This document shows, in pieces, positions 1-9,470 of a stretch of 57,592 bases of DNA; position 1 is the stretch's first letter, and each line of letters starts with the position of its first letter. Under the pieces are notes generated by a model that searched no databases, was not told where the DNA came from, and saw only the letters and a program-made list of their open reading frames with translations. The position numbers and the translations under genes were made by a program. Origin of the DNA: an uncultured Bacteroidota bacterium (GTDB lineage: Bacteria; Bacteroidota; Bacteroidia; Flavobacteriales; Flavobacteriaceae); assembly GCA_903839195.1 (NCBI GenBank), contig CAIMBK010000125.1, forward strand, positions 1 to 57,592. Reading direction: 5' to 3'.

Positions 1-763
1 ATTGATAGTTTTTATCGTGCAAAATTCGTGCGCCCCAAGCTGATAATTTCAGAATAGCCGGCCCGCTCATTCCCCAATGTGTGATTAATAAGGGTCCGTT
101 TGAAGATAATTTGGTGTCTTTTACTTTAATTGAAACTTGCGTTGCAACACCCGGCAATTCTTTGATTCTGGCGTCTTTGATATTGAAAGTAAAAAGTGAC
201 GGAACAGGATTTACAACCAAGTGTCCGAAAGTTTGCAGCATTTCCCAGATTTTGGGATTGCTTCCTGTGGCCAATATTAATTTTTGGGCGCTAAATTGTT
301 CGTTTGGCGTTTCGATTTTCCAATAATTCGCAGTTTTAAAAATAGATTGAACGCTTTGATGGGTCAAAATATCAATTTTTAATTTTTTTGTAGCTTCCAA
401 AAAACAATCAATAATCGTTTGGGAAGAATTTGAAACCGGAAACATGCGTCCGTCGGCTTCAATTTTTAGTTCGATTCCGTGTTTTTCAAACCATTTTACG
501 GTATCTCCCGAACAAAATTGGTGAAACGGACCTCGCAATTCTTTTTCACCCCGAGGATAAAATTTAACCAATTCATTGGGTTCAAAACAGGCGTGTGTAA
601 CATTGCATCTTCCGCCTCCCGAAATGCGAACTTTGTTAAGTACTTCAGCGCCTCGTTCTAAAATAGCGACTTTTAAATTGGGATTTTTTTCAACACAATT
701 TATTGCCGTAAAAAATCCTGCAGCGCCAGCGCCAACAATAATTATATCATATTTTTGATTCAT
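1..763 (-). CDS. BaiN/HI0933-like NAD(P)/FAD-dependent flavoprotein (3' end cut by window)
   Basis: The reading frame starts at the ATG at 763-761 and stays open for 254 codons to the window edge, so the C-terminus is missing. The N-terminus begins MNQKYDIIIVGAGAAGFF, a dinucleotide-binding GxGxxG Rossmann motif for FAD. About 40 residues later comes VRISGGGRCNVTHA, the signature of the HI0933/YhiN/BaiN flavoprotein family, and further on LILATGSNPK, the second typical nucleotide-binding segment. Members are cytoplasmic flavoproteins; some reduce bile-acid intermediates, but most have no assigned substrate, so I give no gene symbol. The start codon overlaps the stop of the upstream phosphodiesterase gene as ATGA, which implies translational coupling and a shared transcript. 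Confidence 0.85.
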   Translation of the reverse strand, partial: MNQKYDIIIVGAGAAGFFTAINCVEKNPNLKVAILERGAEVLNKVRISGGGRCNVTHACFEPNELVKFYPRGEKELRGPFHQFCSGDTVKWFEKHGIELKIEADGRMFPVSNSSQTIIDCFLEATKKLKIDILTHQSVQSIFKTANYWKIETPNEQFSAQKLILATGSNPKIWEMLQTFGHLVVNPVPSLFTFNIKDARIKELPGVATQVSIKVKDTKLSSNGPLLITHWGMSGPAILKLSAWGARILHDKNYQ

Positions 764-1437
764 AATCGATCTGGAAAATCAGAAATAATTCCGTTTATGT
801 TTAACGTTTTCATTTTTTCTATTGTGTCATTTTCATTGACGGTCCAAACAAAAATTTTGATTCCGGCATTTTGAATTTCATCCACATCAGTGGCATTTAA
901 AAGCAAATAATGTGGAATTATTATTGATGCTTTTAGGAATTTGGCAAATGTAAAAGCCATTTCTAAATCTGATTCTGTAAGAACGCCAATTGGGATATCT
1001 GGATTCAAAAAACGCACTTTTTGAATAGCATGCCAATCGAAACTGGACACTAAAAAATCAGAATAGTTCCAATTTTTTGTTGATATAAAATCCTCAATCA
1101 TAGCAACCACTTTTTCTGCGGTTTCCAATTCTTTGAGTTCAATATTTACGAAGCTTTTTTTGTCAATCAATTCCAGAACTTCCAATAAAGTTGGGATTTC
1201 TTGTGTTGAATGAATTCTGAATTTTTTTATTTCGCTTAAAGAAAATTGGTTTACAAATCCAGTTCCGTTCGTGGTTCGATCGATGGTTTCATCATGAATC
1301 ACCACCAATTCGCCATCGGATGTCAATCGGACATCCAGTTCAATTCCGTCAACGCCTATTTCAATTGCCTTTTGAAAGGAAATTAAAGTGTTTTCGGGTT
1401 CCAAACCTTTTGCGCCACGATGACCTATTTTTAACAT
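760..1437 (-). CDS. Glycerophosphodiester phosphodiesterase family protein
   Basis: A 225-residue protein starting MLKIGHRGAKGLEPENT, the classic GDPD opening: the catalytic histidine in HRG and the metal-binding glutamate in EPENT. It is followed by IELDVRLTSDGELVVIHDE, which supplies further metal ligands and the second histidine, and DRTTNGTG. The family hydrolyses glycerophosphodiesters to glycerol-3-phosphate and an alcohol. I chose the internal ATG at 1437 because a longer in-frame start at 1476 adds 13 unusual residues and runs through a promoter-like TACCTTTG box. There is no signal peptide, so it is probably cytoplasmic. The stop overlaps the start of the flavoprotein gene (ATGA). 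Confidence 0.9.
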   Translation of the reverse strand: MLKIGHRGAKGLEPENTLISFQKAIEIGVDGIELDVRLTSDGELVVIHDETIDRTTNGTGFVNQFSLSEIKKFRIHSTQEIPTLLEVLELIDKKSFVNIELKELETAEKVVAMIEDFISTKNWNYSDFLVSSFDWHAIQKVRFLNPDIPIGVLTESDLEMAFTFAKFLKASIIIPHYLLLNATDVDEIQNAGIKIFVWTVNENDTIEKMKTLNINGIISDFPDRL

Positions 1438-1450
1438 TTTCAAGTTTTTA

Positions 1451-1481
1451 CAAAGGTAGCCAAAATAAAAAAGCACAAACC
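1451..1481 (-). promoter_or_regulatory. Promoter of the GDPD-flavoprotein pair
   Basis: On the minus strand TTTG is followed by 17 bases and then TACCTTTG (1458-1451), matching the Bacteroidota consensus TTG-N17-23-TAnnTTTG. It sits 13 bases before the chosen GDPD start. The -33 element lies inside the 3' arm of the terminator that closes the starch operon, so the two signals overlap. Confidence 0.65.
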
Positions 1482-1498
1482 AGATAAGTTTGTGCTTC
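1466..1498 (-). terminator. Rho-independent terminator of the leftward starch operon
   Basis: The minus strand carries AAGCACAAAC, a 7-base loop and GTTTGTGCTT: a perfect 10-bp stem (1498-1471) continued by a T-rich tail. It begins about 20 bases after the stop of the last GH13 gene and closes the operon. Confidence 0.8.
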
Positions 1499-1518
1499 CA
1501 AAATTTGATTTTTATATA

Positions 1519-2871
1519 TTATTCAGCCAAAAGAATTTTATATTCCCAAGGTTTAAAATTCAAGGTTTGATTTTTTGTGAAAGTGATTTTTTCACCCGAC
1601 ATGAAATCGGTGAATGTGCCCTCAATTGCTGCAGAAAATGATTGATTTGATTTGGTCAAATTTCCAACAAAAAGCACTTTTTTTCCTTGTTTTTCTCTTT
1701 CGAAAGCCAAAACATTTTGATCGGATGAAGTAACAATTCTTTTGTATGACGCTGATTTTTTTCCTCCGTTTAATGCAGGATTTCCATTTTTTAATTGTCC
1801 TAATTTTACATAAATCGGAAACATTTTTCCTTTTGTAGTTGTTAGGGAATCTTTCACGAAGAATTTCAATCTTCGGTTAAAATCATATTCTTGTCCGTTA
1901 TAAATTAATGGCATTCCAGGAATAACAAAAGTTAATGCTGCAAATGTTTCAACGGCATCGCCCAATCGTTCGTATTCCGTTCCGTTCCAAGAATTCTCAT
2001 CATGATTGGAAGTGAAATACAAGCTAATATCATCTTTTTGCCAAACCGAATCTCTTTTTGTCATATAAACATCAAAATCTTTTACGGTTTTTTTGCCTTG
2101 AGCAATTTCATTCATAATGTGATGTTCTTCCCAGCCATAAGCCATATCAAAAGCTTTTTTGGATAATTCTGGTTTTTCGGCTTCGGCAAGCATAAAAACT
2201 GGTTTTGTTTTTTTCAACTCGATTGAAGCCCAATCCCAAAAATCGGTTGGAACTTCTCCGGCTACATCGCAACGAAATCCGTCAACATTGGCGTCGGTTA
2301 ACCAATATTTCATTTCATCAACCATCGCTCTTCGTAGATTTTGATTCGAATAATCCAATTTTACTACATCGGTCCAATCAAAAGGCGAAATCATTTTTCC
2401 GTCTTTGTCTTTGGCATAATATTCGGGATGTTCGGTCACCCAAGCGTGGTCCCAAGCGGTATGATTTGGAACCCAATCCATAATGACATACATGCCATTT
2501 TGATGGGCCGTTTTTACCAAATTTTTATAATCGTCTAGATTTCCAAATTCAGGATTGATGCCTCTGTAATCTTTTACAGAATAATAACTTCCTAAACCTT
2601 CTTTTCTGTTTTTCACACCGATTGGATGAACGGGCATTAACCAAAGAATTTTTACGCCCATTTCTTTCAGTTTCGGAATGTCTTTTGTGAAGGCATTGAA
2701 CGTTCCAGACGGAGAATATTGTCGAATATTGACTTCATAAATGACCGCGTTTTCCGGAATATTATCCGAATAAGTCGCAATGTCTTGACTAGTTGAAACG
2801 GCTTGAGATGCTTCTTTTTTACAGCTAATTAATAAGGTTAAACTTATTGCTAATACCAAGATTTTTTTCAT
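1519..2871 (-). CDS. GH13 alpha-amylase-family lipoprotein
   Basis: A 450-residue glycoside hydrolase starting MKKILVLAISLTLLISC; the lipobox cysteine is residue 17, so it is a lipoprotein. GH13 conserved regions are in order: I, MDWVPNH near 131-137; II, DGFRCDVA with nucleophile Asp202; III, LAEAE with acid/base Glu230; IV, FTSNHDEN with Asp291. An upstream in-frame start exists at 2982 but adds 37 residues that overlap the GH31 coding end, so the start before the lipoprotein signal is preferred. It is the last gene of the operon, 38 bases after the GH31 gene. It probably acts on maltodextrins in the periplasm or on a membrane face. It lacks the SusD-type and carbohydrate-binding modules seen on the secreted amylase. 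Exact specificity cannot be read from sequence. Confidence 0.88.
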   Translation of the reverse strand: MKKILVLAISLTLLISCKKEASQAVSTSQDIATYSDNIPENAVIYEVNIRQYSPSGTFNAFTKDIPKLKEMGVKILWLMPVHPIGVKNRKEGLGSYYSVKDYRGINPEFGNLDDYKNLVKTAHQNGMYVIMDWVPNHTAWDHAWVTEHPEYYAKDKDGKMISPFDWTDVVKLDYSNQNLRRAMVDEMKYWLTDANVDGFRCDVAGEVPTDFWDWASIELKKTKPVFMLAEAEKPELSKKAFDMAYGWEEHHIMNEIAQGKKTVKDFDVYMTKRDSVWQKDDISLYFTSNHDENSWNGTEYERLGDAVETFAALTFVIPGMPLIYNGQEYDFNRRLKFFVKDSLTTTKGKMFPIYVKLGQLKNGNPALNGGKKSASYKRIVTSSDQNVLAFEREKQGKKVLFVGNLTKSNQSFSAAIEGTFTDFMSGEKITFTKNQTLNFKPWEYKILLAE

Positions 2872-2909
2872 AATTATTTGTTTTTGGGTCAATATTGATA
2901 ACTTCTTTT

Positions 2910-5276
2910 TTATTCGATTACTAATTCTTCTGAAACTACTTTTTTCCAAGAAATTGGAATTTCTAATGTTTTGTTGGCCCAACGAAAGGCTATTGGATTT
3001 CCATTTAATGTTATTTTTTTTACTTCAAAAGGCAAAGCATGAACAATTAATTGGCAGTTTTTGTCCGTTGAAGCATAATTTTTTCCTTGTTCTAATGTCA
3101 ATTGGATCGTCAATTTATTGTTTTTGGATTGACCCGTAAAATGCAACATTTCATATTGTCCTTTTTCAAAAGCATTTGCCGTAAGGCCATCATCATTATA
3201 TAATTTCCCTTCGCTTTTTGGTGTTTTTTCATCAAAATAATAATGCAAATCAAAATTGGATAACGAATATTGTGTGGTGTTTTGAATGGTTTTTATCATA
3301 GGAATAAAAGCACCACCGCGAACAAAAACAGGAATATTATCTGCAGAAACGGAAATATTTTCGGTTGTTCCGGCTTCGTGTTTTTGATTCGAATAAAAAT
3401 CAAACCAAGAGTTGTTTTTTGGAAAATACATCGAAGTGGTTGTTGTTCCTGCTGATGTAATTGGTTTTACCAGAAAATCATTTCCCCAAAAATAGGAATC
3501 ACACGAATTCATTAACGCCGAATTATTTGGTTCTTCAAAAACCAATGCGCGCATTAATGGCGTTCCCTTTTGATTGTTTTCAAAGGCTAATGTATAATTA
3601 TACGGCAGCATTTGGTAGCGCAATTCGATTTGTTTTTTGGCTTTCGCTTTTGTTACAATGTCTTTATAAACGGGCTCTGAAGCCACATCTTCTTGAGCAT
3701 GAGGTCGAAAAATGGGTTGAAAAACGCCATATTGCAACCATCGTATATACAATTCGTTATCGAAATAATCGCCAGCAAAACCTCCCAAATCCGAATGCAT
3801 ATAACCAATTCCTTGCATTCCCATTTGAAGCGCGATTTCGGGTTGCGATTGCAAACCGCCCCAAGAACGGCTAACATCTCCCGACCACGGAATCATTCCA
3901 TAATGTTGCGAACCCGAATAACCGGCTCGCATTAGAATAAAAGGACGCTGATTTGGAAAGTCTTTTTGATAGCCTTCAAAAACGGTTTTAGCCCAAGAAT
4001 GGCCATAAATATTATGAACAACTGCCGCTTTTTTGTTACCAAGAAAGAGGGTTTCAGGCAGCATTTCGGGTTCGCCTAAATCGCCCCACCAACCGCCAAC
4101 TCCTTGCTGGATAAAGTTTTTATAAATGGACCAAAACCAAGATTTTCCTTCCGGTTTAAATACATCGATGATTCCAGTATTCCCAAAATAAAAATCATAC
4201 GTTCCTGGCTTGCCGTTTTTATCAATGGCCAAAACGTTTTTTTCGGTGGCTTCTTTCCATCGATTTGAAGTGGTTAATACAAATGGCTCCGTAATTAGAA
4301 TCGTTTTTACACCTTTTTCATTAAGATTAGAAATCATTTTTGTTGGAGTAGGGAAGTTGTCTTTGTCCCAATCCAAATTTCCCATGGTTCCTTGAATGGT
4401 TTTTCCAAACCAATATAAATCTAGAATTATCGCATCCACTGGGATTTCATCTTTCGCAAATCGATCGATTGTTTTTTCAACTTCTTCTTGATTGTGATAA
4501 CCAAATCGGCTCGAGAAATTTCCTAAAGTCCAACGCGCGGGCATTGTTTGTTTTCCGGTTAAATCGGTATAATTTTCAATTAAATCGTTCCATGAATCCC
4601 CAATAATTACTTGATATGTTTTTCTTCCAGAAACGGTTTCATAGGTCAAAGCGTTTGTTTTTTCACTGTCTAAATCCAAAAATCCTATGGCGCTATTATC
4701 AAAATGAACGGCATATATTTTGGACGAAAGCACCAGCGGAATACAGAAATTCATGGTTTCGGATCGTGTTTCGTAGCCGTAATTTGCTTTATTAAATAAA
4801 TTCAAACGATTGCCACGACGATTCATTCCCAATGCTCTGGCGCCACCGCCATAAAGCGCTTCGTCTTTTGAGATATTGAAACTGATTGTTTCGGTTGCTT
4901 GTTTTTTGGTATATCCGTTTTTTTCAGAAAGAATTTCTTCGGTTTTATTGAAGTAAGTTATTTTAAAAGGCGTTAGGTTTATGACCGCTTTTATACCCGA
5001 AGTCATTAGCGTTAAAGAGGTTTTTGTAGCTGAAAATTTGGCAATATTATTTTCAGGTTTTTTAATAACCGCGTGCGATTCGGGATTATAGGTTTCGCTA
5101 TTTGGAACGAACGAAGTTGCTATTATTTTCTCCGAATAAGGCTCGATTAAATACAAACCATCAGAAACTTTAATTTCTAAAACATTGTTTTTCCAATTAT
5201 GAGAAAGGTATTTTCGACTTTGGTTTTGCGCAAAGGAAATCGATGTTATTAATAAGAATACAACTATTTTTTTCAT
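2910..5276 (-). CDS. GH31 alpha-glucosidase, exported
   Basis: A 788-residue protein with a signal peptide MKKIVVFLLITSISFAQ and no lipobox cysteine, so it is probably periplasmic. The catalytic (beta/alpha)8 domain carries the GH31 nucleophile in WWGDLGEPE (Asp399) and the acid/base in WSGDVSRSWGG (Asp467). The N-terminal part (about 20-230) is the galactose-mutarotase-like GH31 domain with GGGARALGMNRRGN. The C-terminal part is beta-sandwich, including FVRGGAFIPM. GH31 enzymes release glucose from the non-reducing ends of malto-oligosaccharides or isomaltose. It lies 5 bases downstream of the GH13 cyclomaltodextrinase gene. Position and partners suggest it finishes oligosaccharide breakdown after SusCD uptake; alpha-1,4 versus alpha-1,6 preference is not visible. 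Confidence 0.92.
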   Translation of the reverse strand: MKKIVVFLLITSISFAQNQSRKYLSHNWKNNVLEIKVSDGLYLIEPYSEKIIATSFVPNSETYNPESHAVIKKPENNIAKFSATKTSLTLMTSGIKAVINLTPFKITYFNKTEEILSEKNGYTKKQATETISFNISKDEALYGGGARALGMNRRGNRLNLFNKANYGYETRSETMNFCIPLVLSSKIYAVHFDNSAIGFLDLDSEKTNALTYETVSGRKTYQVIIGDSWNDLIENYTDLTGKQTMPARWTLGNFSSRFGYHNQEEVEKTIDRFAKDEIPVDAIILDLYWFGKTIQGTMGNLDWDKDNFPTPTKMISNLNEKGVKTILITEPFVLTTSNRWKEATEKNVLAIDKNGKPGTYDFYFGNTGIIDVFKPEGKSWFWSIYKNFIQQGVGGWWGDLGEPEMLPETLFLGNKKAAVVHNIYGHSWAKTVFEGYQKDFPNQRPFILMRAGYSGSQHYGMIPWSGDVSRSWGGLQSQPEIALQMGMQGIGYMHSDLGGFAGDYFDNELYIRWLQYGVFQPIFRPHAQEDVASEPVYKDIVTKAKAKKQIELRYQMLPYNYTLAFENNQKGTPLMRALVFEEPNNSALMNSCDSYFWGNDFLVKPITSAGTTTTSMYFPKNNSWFDFYSNQKHEAGTTENISVSADNIPVFVRGGAFIPMIKTIQNTTQYSLSNFDLHYYFDEKTPKSEGKLYNDDGLTANAFEKGQYEMLHFTGQSKNNKLTIQLTLEQGKNYASTDKNCQLIVHALPFEVKKITLNGNPIAFRWANKTLEIPISWKKVVSEELVIE

Positions 5277-5281
5277 CTCTT

Positions 5282-7117
5282 TTAGTTTAATTCCAATACT
5301 AAAACAGATTTTCCTTCAAGGGTAATATCGTTTTTCAAATCGAAATTTGTGTTAGTAAAAACGTCTTTTCCAACTTTAAAATTTTGAATTCTTTCTTGAA
5401 AACGCTTGGTTTTGAAGGTTTGTGTTTTGGTATTATTATTTATAACCACCATTACGGTTTTATTTTCTGTATATCGGAAATAGACATAAACGTTGTTTTC
5501 TGGAATATAATGGGTCATTTTTCCAAAATGAACGGCTTCGTTTGTTTTTCGCCATTGGAATAATTTGGAAGTAAAATCAAAAAATTGCGCTTGTTCTTTT
5601 GTTCTTCCCGATGTAAGAAATGCGTTATTGGAATCACCATTCCATCCCCCTGGAAAATCCTGACGAATTGCAGCGTCGCCTTTTCCTTTGTCGCCATTCA
5701 TTCCAATTTCGGAACCATAATACAGCTGCGGAATTCCCCGAACCGTTGCGATTAACGTCATTGCCATTTTGTATTTATTGAAGTCGTTTTTATATATTTC
5801 ATTAAAACGATTCGTGTCATGATTCTCAACAAAAGTCATGATGTTATTCGAATTTTCGTATAAAAAATCATTTACAAAATTGTCGTAAACTTTAATCATT
5901 CCGTCACTCCAATTGGCAGTATCTTCATTAAAAACATTTCCAATTGCATCGTGCAAAGTAAAATCCATAACGCTTGGAAGGTTTGAATTATAACTTTGAA
6001 TTTTGGCAATCGGGCTGTTTTTTTGCCAATAAGAAATTTGCGCTTGATCGTGCATCCAAACTTCGCCAACAATGTTAAAATGAGGATATTCATCGGTTAT
6101 GGATTTGGTCCATTTTGCAATTCCTTCTTTTTCGTTATATGAATAAGTATCTACGCGAAAACCATCCAAATCGGCATATTCAATCCACCAAATAGCATTT
6201 TGCGTTAAGTATTTTAAAACCAAAGGATTGGATTGATTCAAATCGGGCATTGAAGGAACAAACCAGCCGTCAACGCAGTTTTTTGTGTCAATTTCGGAGG
6301 CATTTATATCATATTGTGTGGTCATTCTGTAATTGGATTGCGAATAACCAGGAAACTGATGAATCCAGTCATAGGAAGGTAAATCTTTAATCATCCAATG
6401 TTCGGCGCCCCAATGATTGGTCACGTAATCCATGATTAATTTCATATCTCTTTTGTGCAATTCCGAGGAAAGTTTCACATATTCCTCATTGGTTCCAAAT
6501 CTCGGATCGATTTTGTAAACGTCTGATTGGCCATAAGTGTGGTAGGAATAATTTTTGTCGTTGTCTTCGCAAAGTGGCGTTGGCCAAAGCGCGGTTACTC
6601 CTAATTCTTTCAAATAATCCAAATGGTTAATCATCCCTTCAATATCGCCGCCATGTCGCCCGCCAGGAAGGTTTCGGTTTCCTTTTTCGGTTACGGATTT
6701 ATCGCTGTCATTATTCGGATTTCCATTGGCAAATCGGTCGGACATTATTAAATAAATCATATCGGTAGCATCATAACTTTTACGTAAAGCCGAGTTTTCT
6801 CTTCGTTGTTTCAAGGAATATTTTTCAGTAAAAACAACTTTATTGTTTTTGGAAAAAGAAAAAACAAATTCTTGCGCGGGACAATTTTTAGTGTCAATGG
6901 TTACAAAAACATAGTTTGGATTTTCAGTTTTCTGAACACCTTTGATTACAATTCCATTGGAAACTGAAACTTCGTTTTGAGCAATGTTTTTACCGTAAAA
7001 CATGATTTGCAACTCGGGATTTTGCATTCCGGCATACCAAAATGGCGGTTCTACTTTATCAATTTGTGCAAAAAGCAGTTCGGTAAAAAACAGTAAAAAC
7101 AGAATGATTTTTTTCAT
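5282..7117 (-). CDS. GH13 cyclomaltodextrinase/neopullulanase-like, exported (SusA-like)
   Basis: A 611-residue protein with signal peptide MKKIILFLLFFTELLFAQ. Residues about 20-100 (VEPPFWYAGMQNPELQIMFYG) match the N-terminal cyclomaltodextrinase domain, and the last 80 form the matching C-terminal beta domain. GH13 catalytic residues are Asp323 (GFRVDTYSY), Glu352 (VGEVWMHD) and Asp434 (ENHDTNR). The segment MPDLNQSNP matches the MPxLN signature of neopullulanase/cyclomaltodextrinase subfamilies. The best-known relative is SusA of Bacteroides thetaiotaomicron, a periplasmic neopullulanase. It probably cuts imported malto-oligosaccharides or pullulan fragments in the periplasm. It sits 12 bases after the GH65 gene in the same operon. 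Confidence 0.92.
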   Translation of the reverse strand: MKKIILFLLFFTELLFAQIDKVEPPFWYAGMQNPELQIMFYGKNIAQNEVSVSNGIVIKGVQKTENPNYVFVTIDTKNCPAQEFVFSFSKNNKVVFTEKYSLKQRRENSALRKSYDATDMIYLIMSDRFANGNPNNDSDKSVTEKGNRNLPGGRHGGDIEGMINHLDYLKELGVTALWPTPLCEDNDKNYSYHTYGQSDVYKIDPRFGTNEEYVKLSSELHKRDMKLIMDYVTNHWGAEHWMIKDLPSYDWIHQFPGYSQSNYRMTTQYDINASEIDTKNCVDGWFVPSMPDLNQSNPLVLKYLTQNAIWWIEYADLDGFRVDTYSYNEKEGIAKWTKSITDEYPHFNIVGEVWMHDQAQISYWQKNSPIAKIQSYNSNLPSVMDFTLHDAIGNVFNEDTANWSDGMIKVYDNFVNDFLYENSNNIMTFVENHDTNRFNEIYKNDFNKYKMAMTLIATVRGIPQLYYGSEIGMNGDKGKGDAAIRQDFPGGWNGDSNNAFLTSGRTKEQAQFFDFTSKLFQWRKTNEAVHFGKMTHYIPENNVYVYFRYTENKTVMVVINNNTKTQTFKTKRFQERIQNFKVGKDVFTNTNFDLKNDITLEGKSVLVLELN

Positions 7118-7129
7118 AATAAATTATTT

Positions 7130-9433
7130 TTAAGCGGTTGCTAAATGATTTGGCGCTACCAAAATTGGTTTTTCATTCACAAAAACTTCCATTGAATCAG
7201 AACCTTCCAAGATAAATTTTGTTTCTTGATGATTGATTTCCACTTTTAGTATTTGATTTCTAAAATTGATTTTAAACGAATAGCCGTTCCATTCTTTTGG
7301 TATTTTTGGCGAAAAATGCAACGCATCGTTTTTGACACGCATTCCGCCAAAACCTTCTACAATACTCATCCAAGTCCCTGCCATTGAGGTGATGTGACAA
7401 CCTTCTTCGACTTCCTTGTTATAATCATCTAAATCCAAACGCGAGGTTCTTAAATAGAATGTATACGCCATATCCATTTTGTCTAAAACAGCAGCTTGAA
7501 TGGAATGGACGCAAGGCGAAAGCGAAGATTCATGCACCGTAAACGATTCGTAAAATTCGAAATTGCGTTGTAATTCTTCTTTCGAAAATTGATTTTCAAA
7601 GAAATAAAAACATTGCAAAACATCGGCTTGTTTGATATAAGGCGAACGCAAAATTCGATCCCAAGACCATTTTTGATTGATTGGTCTTTGGCTTTTTTCT
7701 AAGTCGGCTACGCGCACTAATTCTTTGTCTAAAAAACCATCTTGTTGCAAATAGATTTGTAGTTTTTCGGAATAGGGGAAATACATATTGTCGGCCACTT
7801 TTTTCCAAGATTGTAATTCGGAATCCGAAATGTTGACTTTTTCCGAAATTCGTTTATGATCTAATGGAAATTCTAGGGCAACTTTTTGAATTTGTTCAAA
7901 CGTATAATCCAAACACCATTTGGCTAAATAGTTGGTATAAAAATTATTGTTGACGTTGTTTTCATATTCATTTGGACCCGTTACACCAAGAATAACATAT
8001 TGATTTTTTTCGGTTGAAAAAGTCGCTCTTTGGTGCCAAAACCGCGCAATTCCGATCAAGACTTCAAGTCCTTTTTCTGGGATATAGGAATAATCGCCAG
8101 TGAATCGATGGTAATTGAAAATGGCAAAAGCGATGGCGCCATTTCTATGAATTTCTTCAAAAGTAATTTCCCATTCATTGTGGCATTCTTCGCCGTTCAT
8201 AGTAACCATTGGAAACAAAGCGGCACCGTTTGTAAATCCTAATTTAGCTGCGTTTTCGATCGCTTTATCAAGATGGTTGAACCGATAAGCCAATAAATTT
8301 CGGGCTACTTGTTGGTCTTTTGTGGCCATATAAAACGGAATACAATAAGCTTCGGTATCCCAATAGGTTGATCCGCCATATTTTTCGCCAGTAAATCCTT
8401 TTGGGCCAATATTTAAGCGGGAATCTTTCCCTAAATAAGTTTGGTTTAACTGAAAAATATTAAATCGAATTCCTTGTTGTGCTTTAATATCGCCATCAAT
8501 TGTAATGTCAGACATTTCCCAGATTTTTGTCCAAGCTTCTATTTGATTTTCAACTAATTGGTCGTAGCCAAAATCCAATGCTTTTTGTATGACATTTTCG
8601 GCTGCCGAAAGTGTGTTTTCATGGTTTAATGAAACGGTATATCCGCCAATTTTTTGAATAGTTGCTTTTGCTCCTTTTCCTAGATTTACAGAATAAATGA
8701 ATTCGATTTTTTCTGAATTTTCTGTAATTTTTTCTGGTGAAAGTTGTTGGTTTTTTTCATTAATAAAAACCTGATTTTGCATGAACGTGGTTACAATAAA
8801 ATTGGTTTTGAAAGTTCTTGCCGTCACAAAACCTTGATTTCCGAAATGACTGACCTGAATTGGTTCCCAAAACTTTTCGTCCCAATTGGCGTCTTCATTG
8901 GTAACGCCAGCATCAATATAAGGTTTAAAAACAATTTTTGAATCGGTATTTACAGAAGTAATATCATATTTTATTACGCCAATTTCATCTAAATCCAAAG
9001 ATAAAAAACGACGAATGTTTGCGGCGATTTCTGTTCCGTTTTGCAAAGTTGCTTCAAAAGAACGGCTGTACCAACCTTCTTTCATATTCAATTCTCTTCG
9101 GAAGTTTTTAACGGTTTTGCACGTATTTAAATCTAAAATCTCACCATTTATTTCAATGTTGATTCCAATCCAATTGGGTGCGTTTAATACTTTGGCAAAA
9201 TATTCTGGATAGCCATTTTTCCACCAACCCACTTTGGTTTTGTCGGGATAATAAATTCCGGCAATATAACTCCCTTGAAACGTTTCGTTAGAATACGTTT
9301 CCTCGAAATTTGCTCTTTGCCCCATCGCTCCATTTCCAATACTGAATAGGCTTTCGGATGATTTTACGCTATCTACATCAAATCCTTCTTCGATGATTGA
9401 CCAGTTGTTTGGTTGTATGTAATCTTGATTCAT
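7130..9433 (-). CDS. GH65 maltose phosphorylase
   Basis: A 767-residue protein without signal peptide, hence cytoplasmic. It shows the GH65 layout: N-terminal beta-sandwich (about 1-260), helical linker, (alpha/alpha)6 barrel and a small C-terminal domain. The motif CHNEWEITFEEIHRNG carries the general acid (Glu420 in HNEWE), and GCHITSMAGTWMSIVEGFGGM belongs to the phosphate-binding region of GH65 phosphorylases rather than hydrolases. Maltose phosphorylase converts maltose and phosphate to glucose and beta-D-glucose-1-phosphate. The adjacent beta-phosphoglucomutase uses exactly that product, which supports maltose over trehalose as substrate family, although kojibiose or trehalose phosphorylases look similar. 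The gap to pgmB is 37 bases. Confidence 0.92.
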   Translation of the reverse strand: MNQDYIQPNNWSIIEEGFDVDSVKSSESLFSIGNGAMGQRANFEETYSNETFQGSYIAGIYYPDKTKVGWWKNGYPEYFAKVLNAPNWIGINIEINGEILDLNTCKTVKNFRRELNMKEGWYSRSFEATLQNGTEIAANIRRFLSLDLDEIGVIKYDITSVNTDSKIVFKPYIDAGVTNEDANWDEKFWEPIQVSHFGNQGFVTARTFKTNFIVTTFMQNQVFINEKNQQLSPEKITENSEKIEFIYSVNLGKGAKATIQKIGGYTVSLNHENTLSAAENVIQKALDFGYDQLVENQIEAWTKIWEMSDITIDGDIKAQQGIRFNIFQLNQTYLGKDSRLNIGPKGFTGEKYGGSTYWDTEAYCIPFYMATKDQQVARNLLAYRFNHLDKAIENAAKLGFTNGAALFPMVTMNGEECHNEWEITFEEIHRNGAIAFAIFNYHRFTGDYSYIPEKGLEVLIGIARFWHQRATFSTEKNQYVILGVTGPNEYENNVNNNFYTNYLAKWCLDYTFEQIQKVALEFPLDHKRISEKVNISDSELQSWKKVADNMYFPYSEKLQIYLQQDGFLDKELVRVADLEKSQRPINQKWSWDRILRSPYIKQADVLQCFYFFENQFSKEELQRNFEFYESFTVHESSLSPCVHSIQAAVLDKMDMAYTFYLRTSRLDLDDYNKEVEEGCHITSMAGTWMSIVEGFGGMRVKNDALHFSPKIPKEWNGYSFKINFRNQILKVEINHQETKFILEGSDSMEVFVNEKPILVAPNHLATA

Positions 9434-9470
9434 TTTGTATTATTTGTGCTCGATTTCTAGGAGCCCTTAA

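Noticed and set aside
2872..2982. Longer N-terminus for the GH13 lipoprotein
   Set aside because: The extra 37 residues lie within the GH31 3' end and would bury a clear lipoprotein signal.
3461..3874. 137-codon plus-strand open frame inside the GH31 gene
   Set aside because: It is antisense to a clear GH31 coding region, has no domain or signal features and reads as a shadow of that gene.
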